Positions 23,508 to 31,477 are shown, counted from the first letter of the stretch. The stretch: 34,344 nt of DNA from Armatimonadota bacterium (GCA_020028455.1 JAHZOA010000007.1:1-34344), one strand, 5' to 3'. Made by a program: numbers and translations. The notes: generated from the letters alone by a model not told the origin.

Positions 23508-25021
23508 CACTGGCTCCCGCTAAGCAGCAGACACAGCCTCACCCACCCGGAGAGTATCCCGCTGTCATCGTCGGTGCAGGCGCCGGGGGTCTGCAGATGA
23601 GCTACTTCCTGCACCGCCTGGGCGTCAGGCATGCGGTGATCTCGGAGGATTCCAATCCCGGTGGGATGTTCCGGAAGTTCCCCGTGTATCAACGGCTCAA
23701 CACCTGGTCGAAGCCGTATCCTCCCGTGGAGCCCACATCGAGGCACTACGCGTGGTTCGACTGGAACAGCCTGCTGGCGGACGAGCGCACCCACCTCGCG
23801 CTGGTTCCTGAGTTCATGAACGATGGGTCGTACTTTCCGACGCGGTTGGAGATGGAGCGTGGTCTCGAAACGTTTGCAGAACGCGCCGCCGTTCGCGTGC
23901 GCTACGGGTGTCGATGGGAGTCGACGCGACGCACCGAATCTGGGTTCGTCCTGGGAACATCAGACGGGGAGTACCGGTGCCGGATTGCCATCTTCGCCAT
24001 CGGGATGGCTGAGCCGTGGAAGCCTGAAATTCCGGGGATCGATCAGGTGCCGCACTACGCTGAGGCCCTTCCGTCACGGCAATATGCGCGGAAGCGGGTG
24101 CTGATCCTCGGCAAGCGCACCTCCGCATTCGAGATGGCCGACGCACTCCTGGCCTATACGCCGCAGATCATCCTCATATCGCCAAGGCCACCGCTCCTCG
24201 CCATCCACACCCACTCCACGGCGGGCGTCAGGGCGCGCTATCTGCTGCCGTATGAGGACCATGTGCTCGGCGGAGGTGTGTTCATGCTGGATGCGGCCAC
24301 TGAACGCATCGAACACACCGGAACCGGCTTTCGCGTCTCTGCCTCAGGGACGACGCGCCCGGGCACCTTTACGTTCGCCGTCGACGCCGTAGTGGCGGCA
24401 ACAGGGTGGACTACACCACTTCGAGACCTCCGCGATCTCGGCTTGGCGACGTTCAGTCAAGACCGTATTCCCGCGCTCACGCCGTACTGGGAAAGCACGA
24501 CCGTGCCAGGTATCTTCTTCGCAGGCGCCACCAGTACGGGGTCAGTCGGGTTGCGGAAGTATGGAGTCCCCGGCAACTCTGGCGGGGTTAGCGGATTCCG
24601 GCACAACGCACGCGTGCTCGCGGCGTATCTTGCGCGGACGTACTTCGATATCTCAGTGCCGCGGCCGCTTGTCCGTCCCGGCGACGTCGTAGGGTATCTT
24701 CTGTCGGAGGCCAGCTCGGCGGCCGAGCTTTGGAATCAGCGATCGTACCTGGCGCGTGTCCTGAGTGTTTCAGAGGAGGCGGGGATTCTCGACGAGGGGA
24801 TCCAGCCGCTGGCAGCATTTGTTGATTCGGCGGGGCCCGATGCGGTGGCTGTCGTCCTCGAGACCGACGCGCAGGGTGATCACCATCCTGCGGTTTACGT
24901 CAGGCGTGACGGTCGAGTGAGCGAGCACGCGCTCTCCGGAGACCCACTGCTGGACTTTCAGTCGCCGGACCATCGGGCGCAGCTCACGTCCATCCTCAAG
25001 GATGGATTGGGGCTCATCTAA
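23498..25021 (+). CDS. Flavin-containing monooxygenase-like FAD/NAD(P) oxidoreductase
   Basis: This 507-residue protein has a two-dinucleotide-binding-domain architecture like flavin monooxygenases and FOXRED-type proteins. The FAD motif is VIVGAGAGGLQMSYFL (GxGxxG, about 24-31). The second Rossmann motif is LILGKRTSAFEMADAL (about 202-217), which departs from GxGxSA since a lysine-arginine pair replaces the second glycine. The conserved ATGW of FMO-like enzymes is near 304-307, and GIFFAGATSTGSVGLRKYG follows near 343. A C-terminal extension of about 115 residues (after 390) has no match I recognise. The GTG start lies ten bases before the end of the upstream gene. It probably functions with the CoxS/CoxM pair; substrate unknown. 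Confidence 0.82.
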   Translation: MALTLAPAKQQTQPHPPGEYPAVIVGAGAGGLQMSYFLHRLGVRHAVISEDSNPGGMFRKFPVYQRLNTWSKPYPPVEPTSRHYAWFDWNSLLADERTHLALVPEFMNDGSYFPTRLEMERGLETFAERAAVRVRYGCRWESTRRTESGFVLGTSDGEYRCRIAIFAIGMAEPWKPEIPGIDQVPHYAEALPSRQYARKRVLILGKRTSAFEMADALLAYTPQIILISPRPPLLAIHTHSTAGVRARYLLPYEDHVLGGGVFMLDAATERIEHTGTGFRVSASGTTRPGTFTFAVDAVVAATGWTTPLRDLRDLGLATFSQDRIPALTPYWESTTVPGIFFAGATSTGSVGLRKYGVPGNSGGVSGFRHNARVLAAYLARTYFDISVPRPLVRPGDVVGYLLSEASSAAELWNQRSYLARVLSVSEEAGILDEGIQPLAAFVDSAGPDAVAVVLETDAQGDHHPAVYVRRDGRVSEHALSGDPLLDFQSPDHRAQLTSILKDGLGLI

Positions 25022-25030
25022 TGATGGGGG

Positions 25031-25513
25031 TTAGTGTTGGTGTTGGTCACCCACTGAGATCGCGCGCAGGCGTTTCGCCACTTCCCTCAAGATACTAAGC
25101 GTGAGCTTCGGCGTCTTTTCGAGGAGACGTGTGAAGTCCCAGGAGGCGAGGGCCAGGCAGGTGGTTCGCTCTTCCGCGATGACATGGGCCATGCGCGGTT
25201 GGTGGTCGAGCAGCGAGAGCTCGCCGAAAAACTCGCCGGGCCCCAGGCGCGCCAGGGTCTTGCCGTCCATGACAACCTTAGCCTTCCCGCGCGTGATGAG
25301 GTAGAATCCGGTGCCCACCTGTCCCTGCCGGACGATGTACCGGCCGGGTTCGACCTCAATCTCCGTCGTGAGATCAGCAATCGTGTTGAGCTGACGGGGA
25401 CGGATGCCCGAGAAGAGCGCGACGTCGCGCAGTAACGCCGCCTTTTGTTTCTTTGTCATCGGCATGAGCACAGCACGTTTCTCTCCGCGCAGATACGACT
25501 CCTTCGGCCGCAT
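25031..25513 (-). CDS. Cyclic-nucleotide-binding-domain protein
   Basis: This 160-residue protein is a single cNMP-binding domain (from about residue 28: LFSGIRPRQLNTIADL, then YIVRQGQVGTGFYLITRGKAKVV, then GEFFGELSLLDHQPRMAHVIA). Unlike the plus-strand paralogue it keeps the arginine of the phosphate cassette (PRMAHV), so it is the likelier cyclic-nucleotide binder of the pair. The ATG at 25513 is the longest start. In-frame ATGs at 25465 and 25459, closer to the domain, are alternatives. It is convergent with the flavoprotein gene, separated by nine bases. No DNA-binding domain follows, so it is a soluble sensor or partner protein. Confidence 0.82.
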   Translation of the reverse strand: MRPKESYLRGEKRAVLMPMTKKQKAALLRDVALFSGIRPRQLNTIADLTTEIEVEPGRYIVRQGQVGTGFYLITRGKAKVVMDGKTLARLGPGEFFGELSLLDHQPRMAHVIAEERTTCLALASWDFTRLLEKTPKLTLSILREVAKRLRAISVGDQHQH

Positions 25514-25631
25514 AGTGGCTGGTGGATCTTGCTTGTTGCGATTTTGAAGGAAGAGTCTCCAGGCCGGTCAAAGTAGAATCCCATTCCCGCAGGCAGGATT
25601 GCGTCGCGGGTCAGATCGGGAGGTGGCGACA

Positions 25632-27101
25632 GTGTCAGATGCGCCTGACAGCAAGTGGGTGCGCGTTGATGATCACCGCTGGAGACGGCTCTCTCGGCGC
25701 GAGTTTCTGAAGCTGGCGGCCGCCGGTGCGGCCGGCGCCGGATTGGCTGCATCGCGTTTCGGTTCCATCACGACTTTCGTGCGCGCACAGCCGCGCGCGC
25801 TCCGCATCATGACGTGGGCTCACTTTGTGCCCTGGGCATACCATCCCTGGTTTGATAACTTCGCCAGGGAATGGGCGAGAAGCAAAAGTGTAGAGGTCAC
25901 CATCGACCGCGTTAGCTTCGCGGACATCGTGCCGCGCGCCACCGCGGAGGTGGCCGCGCAGCAGGGGCATGACGTCTACTTCTTCATCTCGCCCCCGTCC
26001 CAGTTTGAGCCTCAGGTCCTGGACCTCGCCGATATCAACAGGGAGGCTGAACGGCGTTACGGTCCGATCCTCCCGCTGGTCAAGGACAGCACCTACAATC
26101 CGCATACCAGGAAATGGTTCGGGTTCTCAGACAACTGGGTTCCGGATCCGGGAGATTATCTGAAGAGCGCCTGGGCGGGTGTCGGGTACGCCCAGGGCCC
26201 GCGGACCTGGGAGGACCTGCTCACAGCCGGCCGACGGATCAAGGAGAGGTTCCCCAACATTCAGATCCCTATCGGCGTCGGATATTCTCAGGACATCGAC
26301 TCTAACATGGCCACGCGGGCGATCCTCTGGTCTTTTGGAGCGTCCGTTCAGGACAAGGATGCGAACGTCGTGCTCAACTCGGAGGAGGCGGTGAAAGCGG
26401 TCGAGTGGGGCGCCCGGCTCTTCCGCGAGGCGATGACGCCCGCCGTGATGAGTTGGAACGCCGCCTCTAACAACCAGGCGCTGGAGGCAGGGGCGACCGC
26501 CTACATCCTCAACTCTATCTCGGCGTATCGCTCCGCACAGCAACGGCGGCTGCCGATCGCAAGCGACATCTTCTTCGTCCCTGCGTTGAGAGGTCCCGCC
26601 CGCGCCCTTGCGGCAACGCACGTCATGGGGGTGTGGGTCATCTGGAGGTTCAGTCGCGCTCCCGACCTGGCCAAGGAGTTTCTGCTCCATCTGCTGGACA
26701 ACGCGCGCGAATCGACGCTGGGCAGCGAGATGTACAACTTCCCGTCGTATATGGGGGCGGCGGCCGAGAAGGCCACCCCGGTGGCGCAAAAGCCAGCCGA
26801 GGGTCTCATGTGGGTCCAGGGGCGGGTTCGCAGCGATCGGTTCGGGTCGCTCCCGCCGGACAAACTGAAGGTCCTGGCCGACTCGCTGAAGTGGTCCGCC
26901 AACATCGGCTGGCCGGGGGTGGCCAATCCGGCCGAAGGGGAAATCTTTGACACCAGCGTGACGGCGGATATGTTCGGAAAGGCGGCTACGGGACAACTGA
27001 CCCCGAAGCAGGCCGTCGAAGAAGCCAGCCGCCGTGCCAAGGAGATCTATACCAAATGGCGCCAGGCAGGCTTGGTGGGTGGTGGCGGCCGCGACAGATA
27101 A
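25632..27101 (+). CDS. Tat-exported ABC transporter solute-binding protein (CUT1 type)
   Basis: This is the extracytoplasmic sugar-binding component of the importer encoded downstream. From the GTG at 25632 it has 489 residues. A twin-arginine signal is evident: RRLSRREFLKLAAAG (about 16-30) and then an alanine/glycine-rich helix. The mature protein resembles family 1 extracellular solute-binding proteins (YHPWFDNFAREWA, then DVYFFISPPS, then WEDLLTAGRRIKE, then ALEAGATAYILNS). I selected this start because GGGAGG lies eight bases upstream. An in-frame TTG at 25599 would lengthen it, without support. A hairpin follows the gene. The ligand is not evident; sugars, polyols or glycerol phosphate are possible. 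Confidence 0.88.
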   Translation: MSDAPDSKWVRVDDHRWRRLSRREFLKLAAAGAAGAGLAASRFGSITTFVRAQPRALRIMTWAHFVPWAYHPWFDNFAREWARSKSVEVTIDRVSFADIVPRATAEVAAQQGHDVYFFISPPSQFEPQVLDLADINREAERRYGPILPLVKDSTYNPHTRKWFGFSDNWVPDPGDYLKSAWAGVGYAQGPRTWEDLLTAGRRIKERFPNIQIPIGVGYSQDIDSNMATRAILWSFGASVQDKDANVVLNSEEAVKAVEWGARLFREAMTPAVMSWNAASNNQALEAGATAYILNSISAYRSAQQRRLPIASDIFFVPALRGPARALAATHVMGVWVIWRFSRAPDLAKEFLLHLLDNARESTLGSEMYNFPSYMGAAAEKATPVAQKPAEGLMWVQGRVRSDRFGSLPPDKLKVLADSLKWSANIGWPGVANPAEGEIFDTSVTADMFGKAATGQLTPKQAVEEASRRAKEIYTKWRQAGLVGGGGRDR

Positions 27102-27126
27102 GAGAAGCGAAGCCGCACAGTAGAGT

Positions 27127-27159
27127 AGGGGTGCGCTTGCCATCGCGCAGCGCACCCCT
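27127..27159 (+). terminator. Hairpin between binding protein and ATPase genes
   Basis: An 11-bp perfect stem (27127-27137 with 27149-27159, AGGGGTGCGCT/AGCGCACCCCT) closes an 11-base loop. No T tract follows. Hairpins at this place in importer operons often stabilise the binding-protein message so that it is made in excess. Confidence 0.55.
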
Positions 27160-27182
27160 CACTATGAGTGAAGTTGTCATGT

Positions 27183-27268
27183 GCCCTTCGACTCGCTCCG
27201 CTCGCTCAGGGCATTCGACTCGGAGCGGCCGAAGGCCATGAGCGAGTCCGCGAAGCGGGCGAGTCGAA
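27183..27268 (+). repeat. Imperfect palindromic interspersed-type element
   Basis: TTCGACTCGC (27186-27195) is repeated as its reverse complement near 27258-27267 (GCGAGTCGAA), and the inner parts CTCGCTCAGGGC and GCCATGAGCGAG also mirror each other. The whole 86 bases look like a long imperfect palindrome of the kind dispersed in intergenic DNA. Its right end reaches the probable start of the ATPase gene. Confidence 0.55.
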
Positions 27269-28308
27269 TGGGATACGTTGAGGCGAAGGATCTGCACAAG
27301 CACTTCGGCGAGGTCCATGCGGTTGACGGCGTGGATCTCTCCGTCAATCAAGGTGAGCTGCTGGTGCTGCTGGGCCCCTCAGGGTGCGGGAAGACCACCT
27401 TGATGCGGATGATCGCTGGATTAGAGGAGCCGACCCTCGGTGAGATCTGGATCGCCGGCGAGCGTGTCGATCAGGACGTACCACCGCGGGCCCGGGGGAT
27501 CGCCATGGTCTTCCAGGGTTACGCGCTGTACCCGCACAAGACGGCTTTCCGGAATATCTCCTTTCCTCTTGAAGCCATCGGCAAATCCCCGACGGCGATC
27601 AGAGAGGCGGTCGACTGGGCCGCCACAATGTTCGGCATCCGGCCGCTGCTCGCCCGCCGGCCGCGCCAGCTCTCGGGCGGCGAGCGCCAGCGGGTGGCCC
27701 TGGCACGGGCGGTCGTCCGTTCCCCGCGCGTCTTCCTCTTTGATGAGCCGCTCTCCAACCTCGACGCGCAGCTTCGCGCGATCGCCCGATTTGAACTGAA
27801 GCAGTTCCAACGCGAAATCGGGACGACTACGATCTACGTCACGCATGACCAGGTAGAGGCGATGGGGCTAGGGGACCGCATCGTCGTAATGAACAAAGGC
27901 AAGGTCAGGCAGATCGGCACCCCGCAAGAAGTCTACGACAATCCCGCGGACACGTTTGTCGCGACCTTCCTAGGGTCGCCGCCCATGAATCTGGTTGAGC
28001 ACGACGAGAACACCCTTTTCGGGTTCCGTCCGGAGCTCTTCCTTCCGCGGCCGACCTTTCCCCCTCATGAGGACATTCGTGTCTACCACCTGCGCGTGCG
28101 GCAGGTGGAGCACTTGGGCGCGGGTCGCCTGGTCTATGGATACCTGGAAGAAGAGTCGCGCTCGGACCAGCCTGTGATCGCTGGCCTTCCGGTGACGATT
28201 AGGACGCCAATCGCGGAAGACCAGGTCTACGAGTTTGCCGTACCGCGGCGGGCTATGCGCTACTTCGATCGCCGCACGGGGCTCAAACGGCAGGATGGCC
28301 CAGCCTAA
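27268..28308 (+). CDS. ABC transporter ATP-binding protein, CUT1 (MalK/UgpC) type
   Basis: This ATPase powers the sugar importer. Walker A is GPSGCGKTT, the Q-loop is MVFQGYALYPH, the signature is LSGGERQRVALARA, Walker B is VFLFDEPLSNLDAQ and the H-loop is YVTHDQVEAM. A C-terminal TOBE domain (from about residue 240) includes LGSPPMNLVE and the LFGFRPE segment, as in MalK/UgpC. I prefer the ATG at 27268 (347 residues; MGYVEAKDLHKHFG), since residues before it derive from a palindromic repeat. In-frame ATGs at 27238 and 27181 exist. Downstream, the permease start lies inside the ATPase coding region. Confidence 0.93.
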   Translation: MGYVEAKDLHKHFGEVHAVDGVDLSVNQGELLVLLGPSGCGKTTLMRMIAGLEEPTLGEIWIAGERVDQDVPPRARGIAMVFQGYALYPHKTAFRNISFPLEAIGKSPTAIREAVDWAATMFGIRPLLARRPRQLSGGERQRVALARAVVRSPRVFLFDEPLSNLDAQLRAIARFELKQFQREIGTTTIYVTHDQVEAMGLGDRIVVMNKGKVRQIGTPQEVYDNPADTFVATFLGSPPMNLVEHDENTLFGFRPELFLPRPTFPPHEDIRVYHLRVRQVEHLGAGRLVYGYLEEESRSDQPVIAGLPVTIRTPIAEDQVYEFAVPRRAMRYFDRRTGLKRQDGPA

Positions 28309-29239
28309 CGAAGCGCAGCCCTTAGTTCAGCTGGCGGCGGCCACATTCCGGCGACGCACGCTCGCGGACCGGGAAGGCGTGCTTGGCCGCCTCCTTCTCG
28401 CGCCGGCATTCCTTTATGTCATCTTGGTCGTGGGCGTCCCCTTCGTGCTGGCAATCTTGCTCAGCTTCAGCGCGGCGAGATCGGGGTCATTGTCGTTCTC
28501 TTGGGTCGGGCTGTCCCACTTTTCGACGATCATCGCGGACCCGCAATTTCAGCTGACGCTGCGAAACACCCTTGTCTTCACGATCGCCTCGCAGGTCCTG
28601 GTGATGATTCTGGCGACAGCCGCCGCCAACGTCCTGGACGCCGCGTTTTTCGGGAAGCGCGCCGTCAGGATGCTCATCCTGCTCCCGTGGGCAGTGCCGG
28701 TCTCCCTGGCGGCAATGTCCTGGGCGTGGATTTTCGACTCTACTTTCAGCGTCATCAACTGGACCCTCAGGGCGTCGGGGTTGTTCCAGGGCTGGCTCTA
28801 TTGGCTTGGTGACACGGAACTGGCCATGATTGCAATCATCATCGTGCACGTCTGGCGGACGTTCCCCTTCGCCACGGTCGTCGTCCTCGCAGGGATGGCA
28901 GCCATACCGTTAGAGATTCGTGAGGCAGCGGTCATTGATGGCGCATCCTTCTGGCGGCGGCTTTTTCAAGTCAACCTCCCACTGTTGCTTCCGGTGGTGA
29001 CAGTCGCCGTTTTGTTCGGCGTCGTCTTCACGTCAACCGATCTCAGTGTCGTCTACCTGCTCACGCGCGGCGGCCCCTACAACAGCACCCACGTGCTGGC
29101 CAGCCTGGCGTTCCAGCGGGGCATCCTCGGGGGCGACCTTGGGCAAGGCGCGGCGATCGCTCTCTTCCTGTTGCCGGCTCTCGTGGTCGTCGCCATCGTG
29201 ATGCTGCGCCTGGCGCGGCGGGCGGAAGTGGGCGCATGA
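28295..29239 (+). CDS. ABC transporter permease, MalF/UgpA type
   Basis: One of two membrane subunits of the importer. From the ATG at 28295 the protein has 314 residues and about six transmembrane helices, the first at about 38-60 (LAPAFLYVILVVGVPFVLAI). The cytoplasmic EAA loop that docks to the ATPase is visible as IREAAVIDGASFWRRLFQVNLP (about 227-248). It begins 14 bases inside the ATPase gene and ends four bases inside the second permease gene (ATGA), so the three genes are tightly coupled. The frame is open to 28235, but those codons overlap the ATPase gene and precede the expected short N-terminus. Confidence 0.92.
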   Translation: MAQPNEAQPLVQLAAATFRRRTLADREGVLGRLLLAPAFLYVILVVGVPFVLAILLSFSAARSGSLSFSWVGLSHFSTIIADPQFQLTLRNTLVFTIASQVLVMILATAAANVLDAAFFGKRAVRMLILLPWAVPVSLAAMSWAWIFDSTFSVINWTLRASGLFQGWLYWLGDTELAMIAIIIVHVWRTFPFATVVVLAGMAAIPLEIREAAVIDGASFWRRLFQVNLPLLLPVVTVAVLFGVVFTSTDLSVVYLLTRGGPYNSTHVLASLAFQRGILGGDLGQGAAIALFLLPALVVVAIVMLRLARRAEVGA

Positions 29240-30096
29240 CGGCGCGACGGGTCGTCCGGGTGTTGAAGCAGATCGGCCTCTATTCTGCGGCGGCGGCCTT
29301 TACGGGTCTGGCCGTCTTCCCGTTCTATTGGATGCTCGTGACGGCATTCAAAGAGGACAACGATCTGTACGTAGCAGCGACCATGCGCGCCCACATCCCG
29401 TGGATCTTCAACGAGCCCCCGACGCTCGAGCACTTCCAATACCTGCTGGGAGACACGGCCTACTTGGCGTGGGTGCGCAATACGATCTTGGTCGGAGCCG
29501 CGGTCGTCGTGATCACGCTGGTGCTGGCCGTTCCTGCCGGCTACGCGCTGGCGAGGTTGACCGGACGGTGGGGGGAGCGATTGGGCATCGGCATCTTTCT
29601 CACCTATCTGATCCCCCCGACGCTGCTGTTTATTCCCTTCTCTCGCGTGATCGCTGTGCTCGGTCTGCAGAACTCGCTGTGGGCTCTGGTCCTGGTCTAT
29701 CCGACCTTTACCATTCCGTTCTGTACCTGGTTGTTGATGGGGTTTTTCCGATCGATTCCGCGCGATATCGAAGAGCAGGCGATGATCGACGGCTACAGCC
29801 GCCTTGCAGCGATGCGGTTGGTTGTGCTGCCGCTGGCTGTCTCCGGCGTGCTCACCGCCGCCTTCTTTTCCTTCACGCTGGTCATGCAGGAGTTCGTCTA
29901 TGCCCTGACCTTCATTAGTTCTGTGGGCAAGATGACCGTCAGCCTCGGCATTCCGGTGGCGCTATTCCGGGATGTCTTCAACTGGGGAGCGATGATGGCC
30001 GCGGCGCTGATCACCAGCGTGCCGATCGCTATCGTCTACAACCTCTTCATCGACCGGTTCGTCGGCGGCCTTACGGCAGGGGCCGTGAAGGGATGA
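29236..30096 (+). CDS. ABC transporter permease, MalG/UgpE type
   Basis: The second membrane subunit of the importer, 286 residues with about six transmembrane helices, the first at about 15-37. The EAA loop is visible as IPRDIEEQAMIDGYSRLAAMRLVVLP (about 172-197). The family-typical short N-terminus before the first helix and the final loop FIDRFVGGLTAGAVKG are both present. The ATG overlaps the upstream stop by four bases. This completes a binding protein-ATPase-permease-permease set, which by family resemblance imports a carbohydrate or polyol. Confidence 0.93.
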   Translation: MTARRVVRVLKQIGLYSAAAAFTGLAVFPFYWMLVTAFKEDNDLYVAATMRAHIPWIFNEPPTLEHFQYLLGDTAYLAWVRNTILVGAAVVVITLVLAVPAGYALARLTGRWGERLGIGIFLTYLIPPTLLFIPFSRVIAVLGLQNSLWALVLVYPTFTIPFCTWLLMGFFRSIPRDIEEQAMIDGYSRLAAMRLVVLPLAVSGVLTAAFFSFTLVMQEFVYALTFISSVGKMTVSLGIPVALFRDVFNWGAMMAAALITSVPIAIVYNLFIDRFVGGLTAGAVKG

Positions 30097-30114
30097 AGGC
30101 CGGATGGCCCCTGA

Positions 30115-30273
30115 ACCCGTCGCCAGGTCCTGGCAGGCCGGCCGCTTCCTTTGGCGAACCTGTGGACGGCGCTGGCGCTTGACGCCGTCTACCTGGCCGT
30201 GGCGTTTGCATTCTTCGGATACATGTTCACACTCGCGCGTGAGCGAGGCCTTCTATTGAAGGCTCAAGAATAG
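30115..30273 (+). pseudogene. Fragment resembling the C-terminus of an ABC-2 type permease
   Basis: Downstream of the second permease the frame from 30115 to the TAG at 30271-30273 translates as a short hydrophobic helix followed by a basic tail (ALDAVYLAVAFAFFGYM, then LARERGLL). This is the sort of ending seen in ABC-2 family permeases. There is no start codon with a ribosome binding site and the frame is closed upstream by a stop at 30112-30114, so it is either a decayed remnant or chance. The rest of such a gene is absent. Confidence 0.4.
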
Positions 30274-30281
30274 GTCTTTCG

Positions 30282-30746
30282 ATGGCGCAGACAAAACAGA
30301 TCAGCATCGTTGCACCGACCGACCGAGCCGCCGCGGCGGCATTCGGGGCGTACCTCCGGATACTGCGCGAGAACCTGCACGGCCCCGGCCGCGGGAAGAG
30401 CCTGCGCAGGCTGGCGCGGGAATCCGGTATTGCTCCGAGCGTTCTCTCACGAGGCGAGCGCGGCCACCAGGATTTGCGTCGCGCCGAGTATGTCGAGCGA
30501 ATTGCTCCACACCTTGGGGTGCGGCCTGCCGTGATGAAACGCGTTGCGGGTGCTCTGACGGCCGATGATCTCAATACCATCAAGGCGGCCCCGGGACGCG
30601 AAGGCAGCACCAGCCAGGTGCTGTGGACCCGGCTAGGCCGGGAGGTCGATCGGCTCCGGGGTGCACAGCCTGAAACGCTCGAAGCCGTGCTTGCGTACAT
30701 CGAGTTTCTAACCTCGCGGCGGCGCGGGACGTCGGAGAGGAACTAG
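30282..30746 (+). CDS. XRE-type helix-turn-helix regulator
   Basis: This 154-residue protein has an N-terminal helix-turn-helix of the Cro/C1 type: AYLRILRENL (about 24-33), a loop lengthened by GPGRGK, then SLRRLARESGIAPSVLSRGERG (about 40-61). It may bind DNA as a transcriptional repressor. The C-terminal half is charged and helical, with no recognisable ligand domain. Its ATG is eight bases after the decayed permease fragment. The targets are unknown; the adjacent importer is one candidate. Confidence 0.7.
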   Translation: MAQTKQISIVAPTDRAAAAAFGAYLRILRENLHGPGRGKSLRRLARESGIAPSVLSRGERGHQDLRRAEYVERIAPHLGVRPAVMKRVAGALTADDLNTIKAAPGREGSTSQVLWTRLGREVDRLRGAQPETLEAVLAYIEFLTSRRRGTSERN

Positions 30747-30756
30747 GCCATCGGAG

Positions 30757-31215
30757 ATGGCGAAGGTCGGAGCTATGACGATCATCCTGGCCCCGCTCGA
30801 CGATGTGTACGAACTGGCCAAGAACGTGGAGAGCTTTCCGGAGTTCATGCCGGACCTGGAATCGGTACGAATCCTCGAGCGATTGAACGGGGATACGGTC
30901 ACGGAATGGGTCGGGGTGGTGCAGGGTCGAAAAATCCGGTGGGTTGAAGATGACAAATGGGATGATGCCGCCCACATCTGCCGGTTTCGCCAGCGTGAGG
31001 GAGATTTCACAGTGTATGAAGGGACCTGGAGCTTCGAGGCCGTCCCAGAGGGCACGCGCACCAACCTGGTGGTCGAGTTCGAAATCAACATCCCCCTGGC
31101 GGGAGCGTTGCTATCCAACCTGCTCAAAATGTTGATGCAAAGAAATCTCGAAAGTATGCTGCAGGCGCTGAAGGGCGAGTTGGAACGCCCGCGCGCTCCG
31201 CGCGGGGTAAAATAA
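30757..31215 (+). CDS. SRPBCC (START-like, COQ10/cyclase type) lipid-binding protein
   Basis: This 152-residue protein has the SRPBCC fold pattern of polyketide-cyclase/COQ10 proteins: APLDDVYELAKNVESFPEFMPDLESVRIL (about 9-40) and later the beta strand-rich centre, then a long C-terminal helix (ALLSNLLKMLMQRNLESMLQALKGEL). Such proteins bind hydrophobic ligands such as quinones or lipids. It starts ten bases after the regulator gene. Specific ligand and partners are not visible. A small membrane protein gene follows after 24 bases. Confidence 0.82.
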   Translation: MAKVGAMTIILAPLDDVYELAKNVESFPEFMPDLESVRILERLNGDTVTEWVGVVQGRKIRWVEDDKWDDAAHICRFRQREGDFTVYEGTWSFEAVPEGTRTNLVVEFEINIPLAGALLSNLLKMLMQRNLESMLQALKGELERPRAPRGVK

Positions 31216-31239
31216 ACAGAAACACTGGGAGGTGAACAA

Positions 31240-31383
31240 ATGGATCCGGTTTTCATCTGGTTTCGCACCTACCTGCTCAGCCGTACGCGCGGCGAGCGAG
31301 GTCAGTCGGAAGTAATCGTGCTTCTTATCATCATCTTCCTCCTGTGGCTAATCGTGCAGGGCAGAAGGGTCGTCGTTCAGTAA
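31240..31383 (+). CDS. 47-residue single-pass membrane protein
   Basis: GGGAGGTGAAC lies immediately before the ATG at 31240, a nearly ideal ribosome binding site. The 47-codon frame ends with TAA at 31381-31383. The product begins MDPVFIWFRTYL, has an arginine-rich middle and a hydrophobic helix (about 26-39, VIVLLIIIFLLWLIV) and ends QGRRVVVQ, giving one membrane pass with basic flanks. I recognise no family. A terminator follows after 20 bases. It is short enough to be missed by automatic annotation. Confidence 0.7.
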   Translation: MDPVFIWFRTYLLSRTRGERGQSEVIVLLIIIFLLWLIVQGRRVVVQ

Positions 31384-31403
31384 CACTGCTACTCCAGAAG
31401 TCG

Positions 31404-31441
31404 GGCCTTCGGGAGCCGCCCATTGCTCCCGAAGGCCTTGT
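31404..31441 (+). terminator. Strong hairpin, probable terminator
   Basis: A 13-bp perfect stem pairs 31404-31416 with 31425-31437 (GGCCTTCGGGAGC) around an 8-base loop. The T run afterwards is short (TTGTGC). It ends the operon running from the XRE regulator to the small membrane protein. Confidence 0.6.
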
Positions 31442-31477
31442 GCTGCGGCCTCTATATTGCCCCCGCGGGGTACGAGA

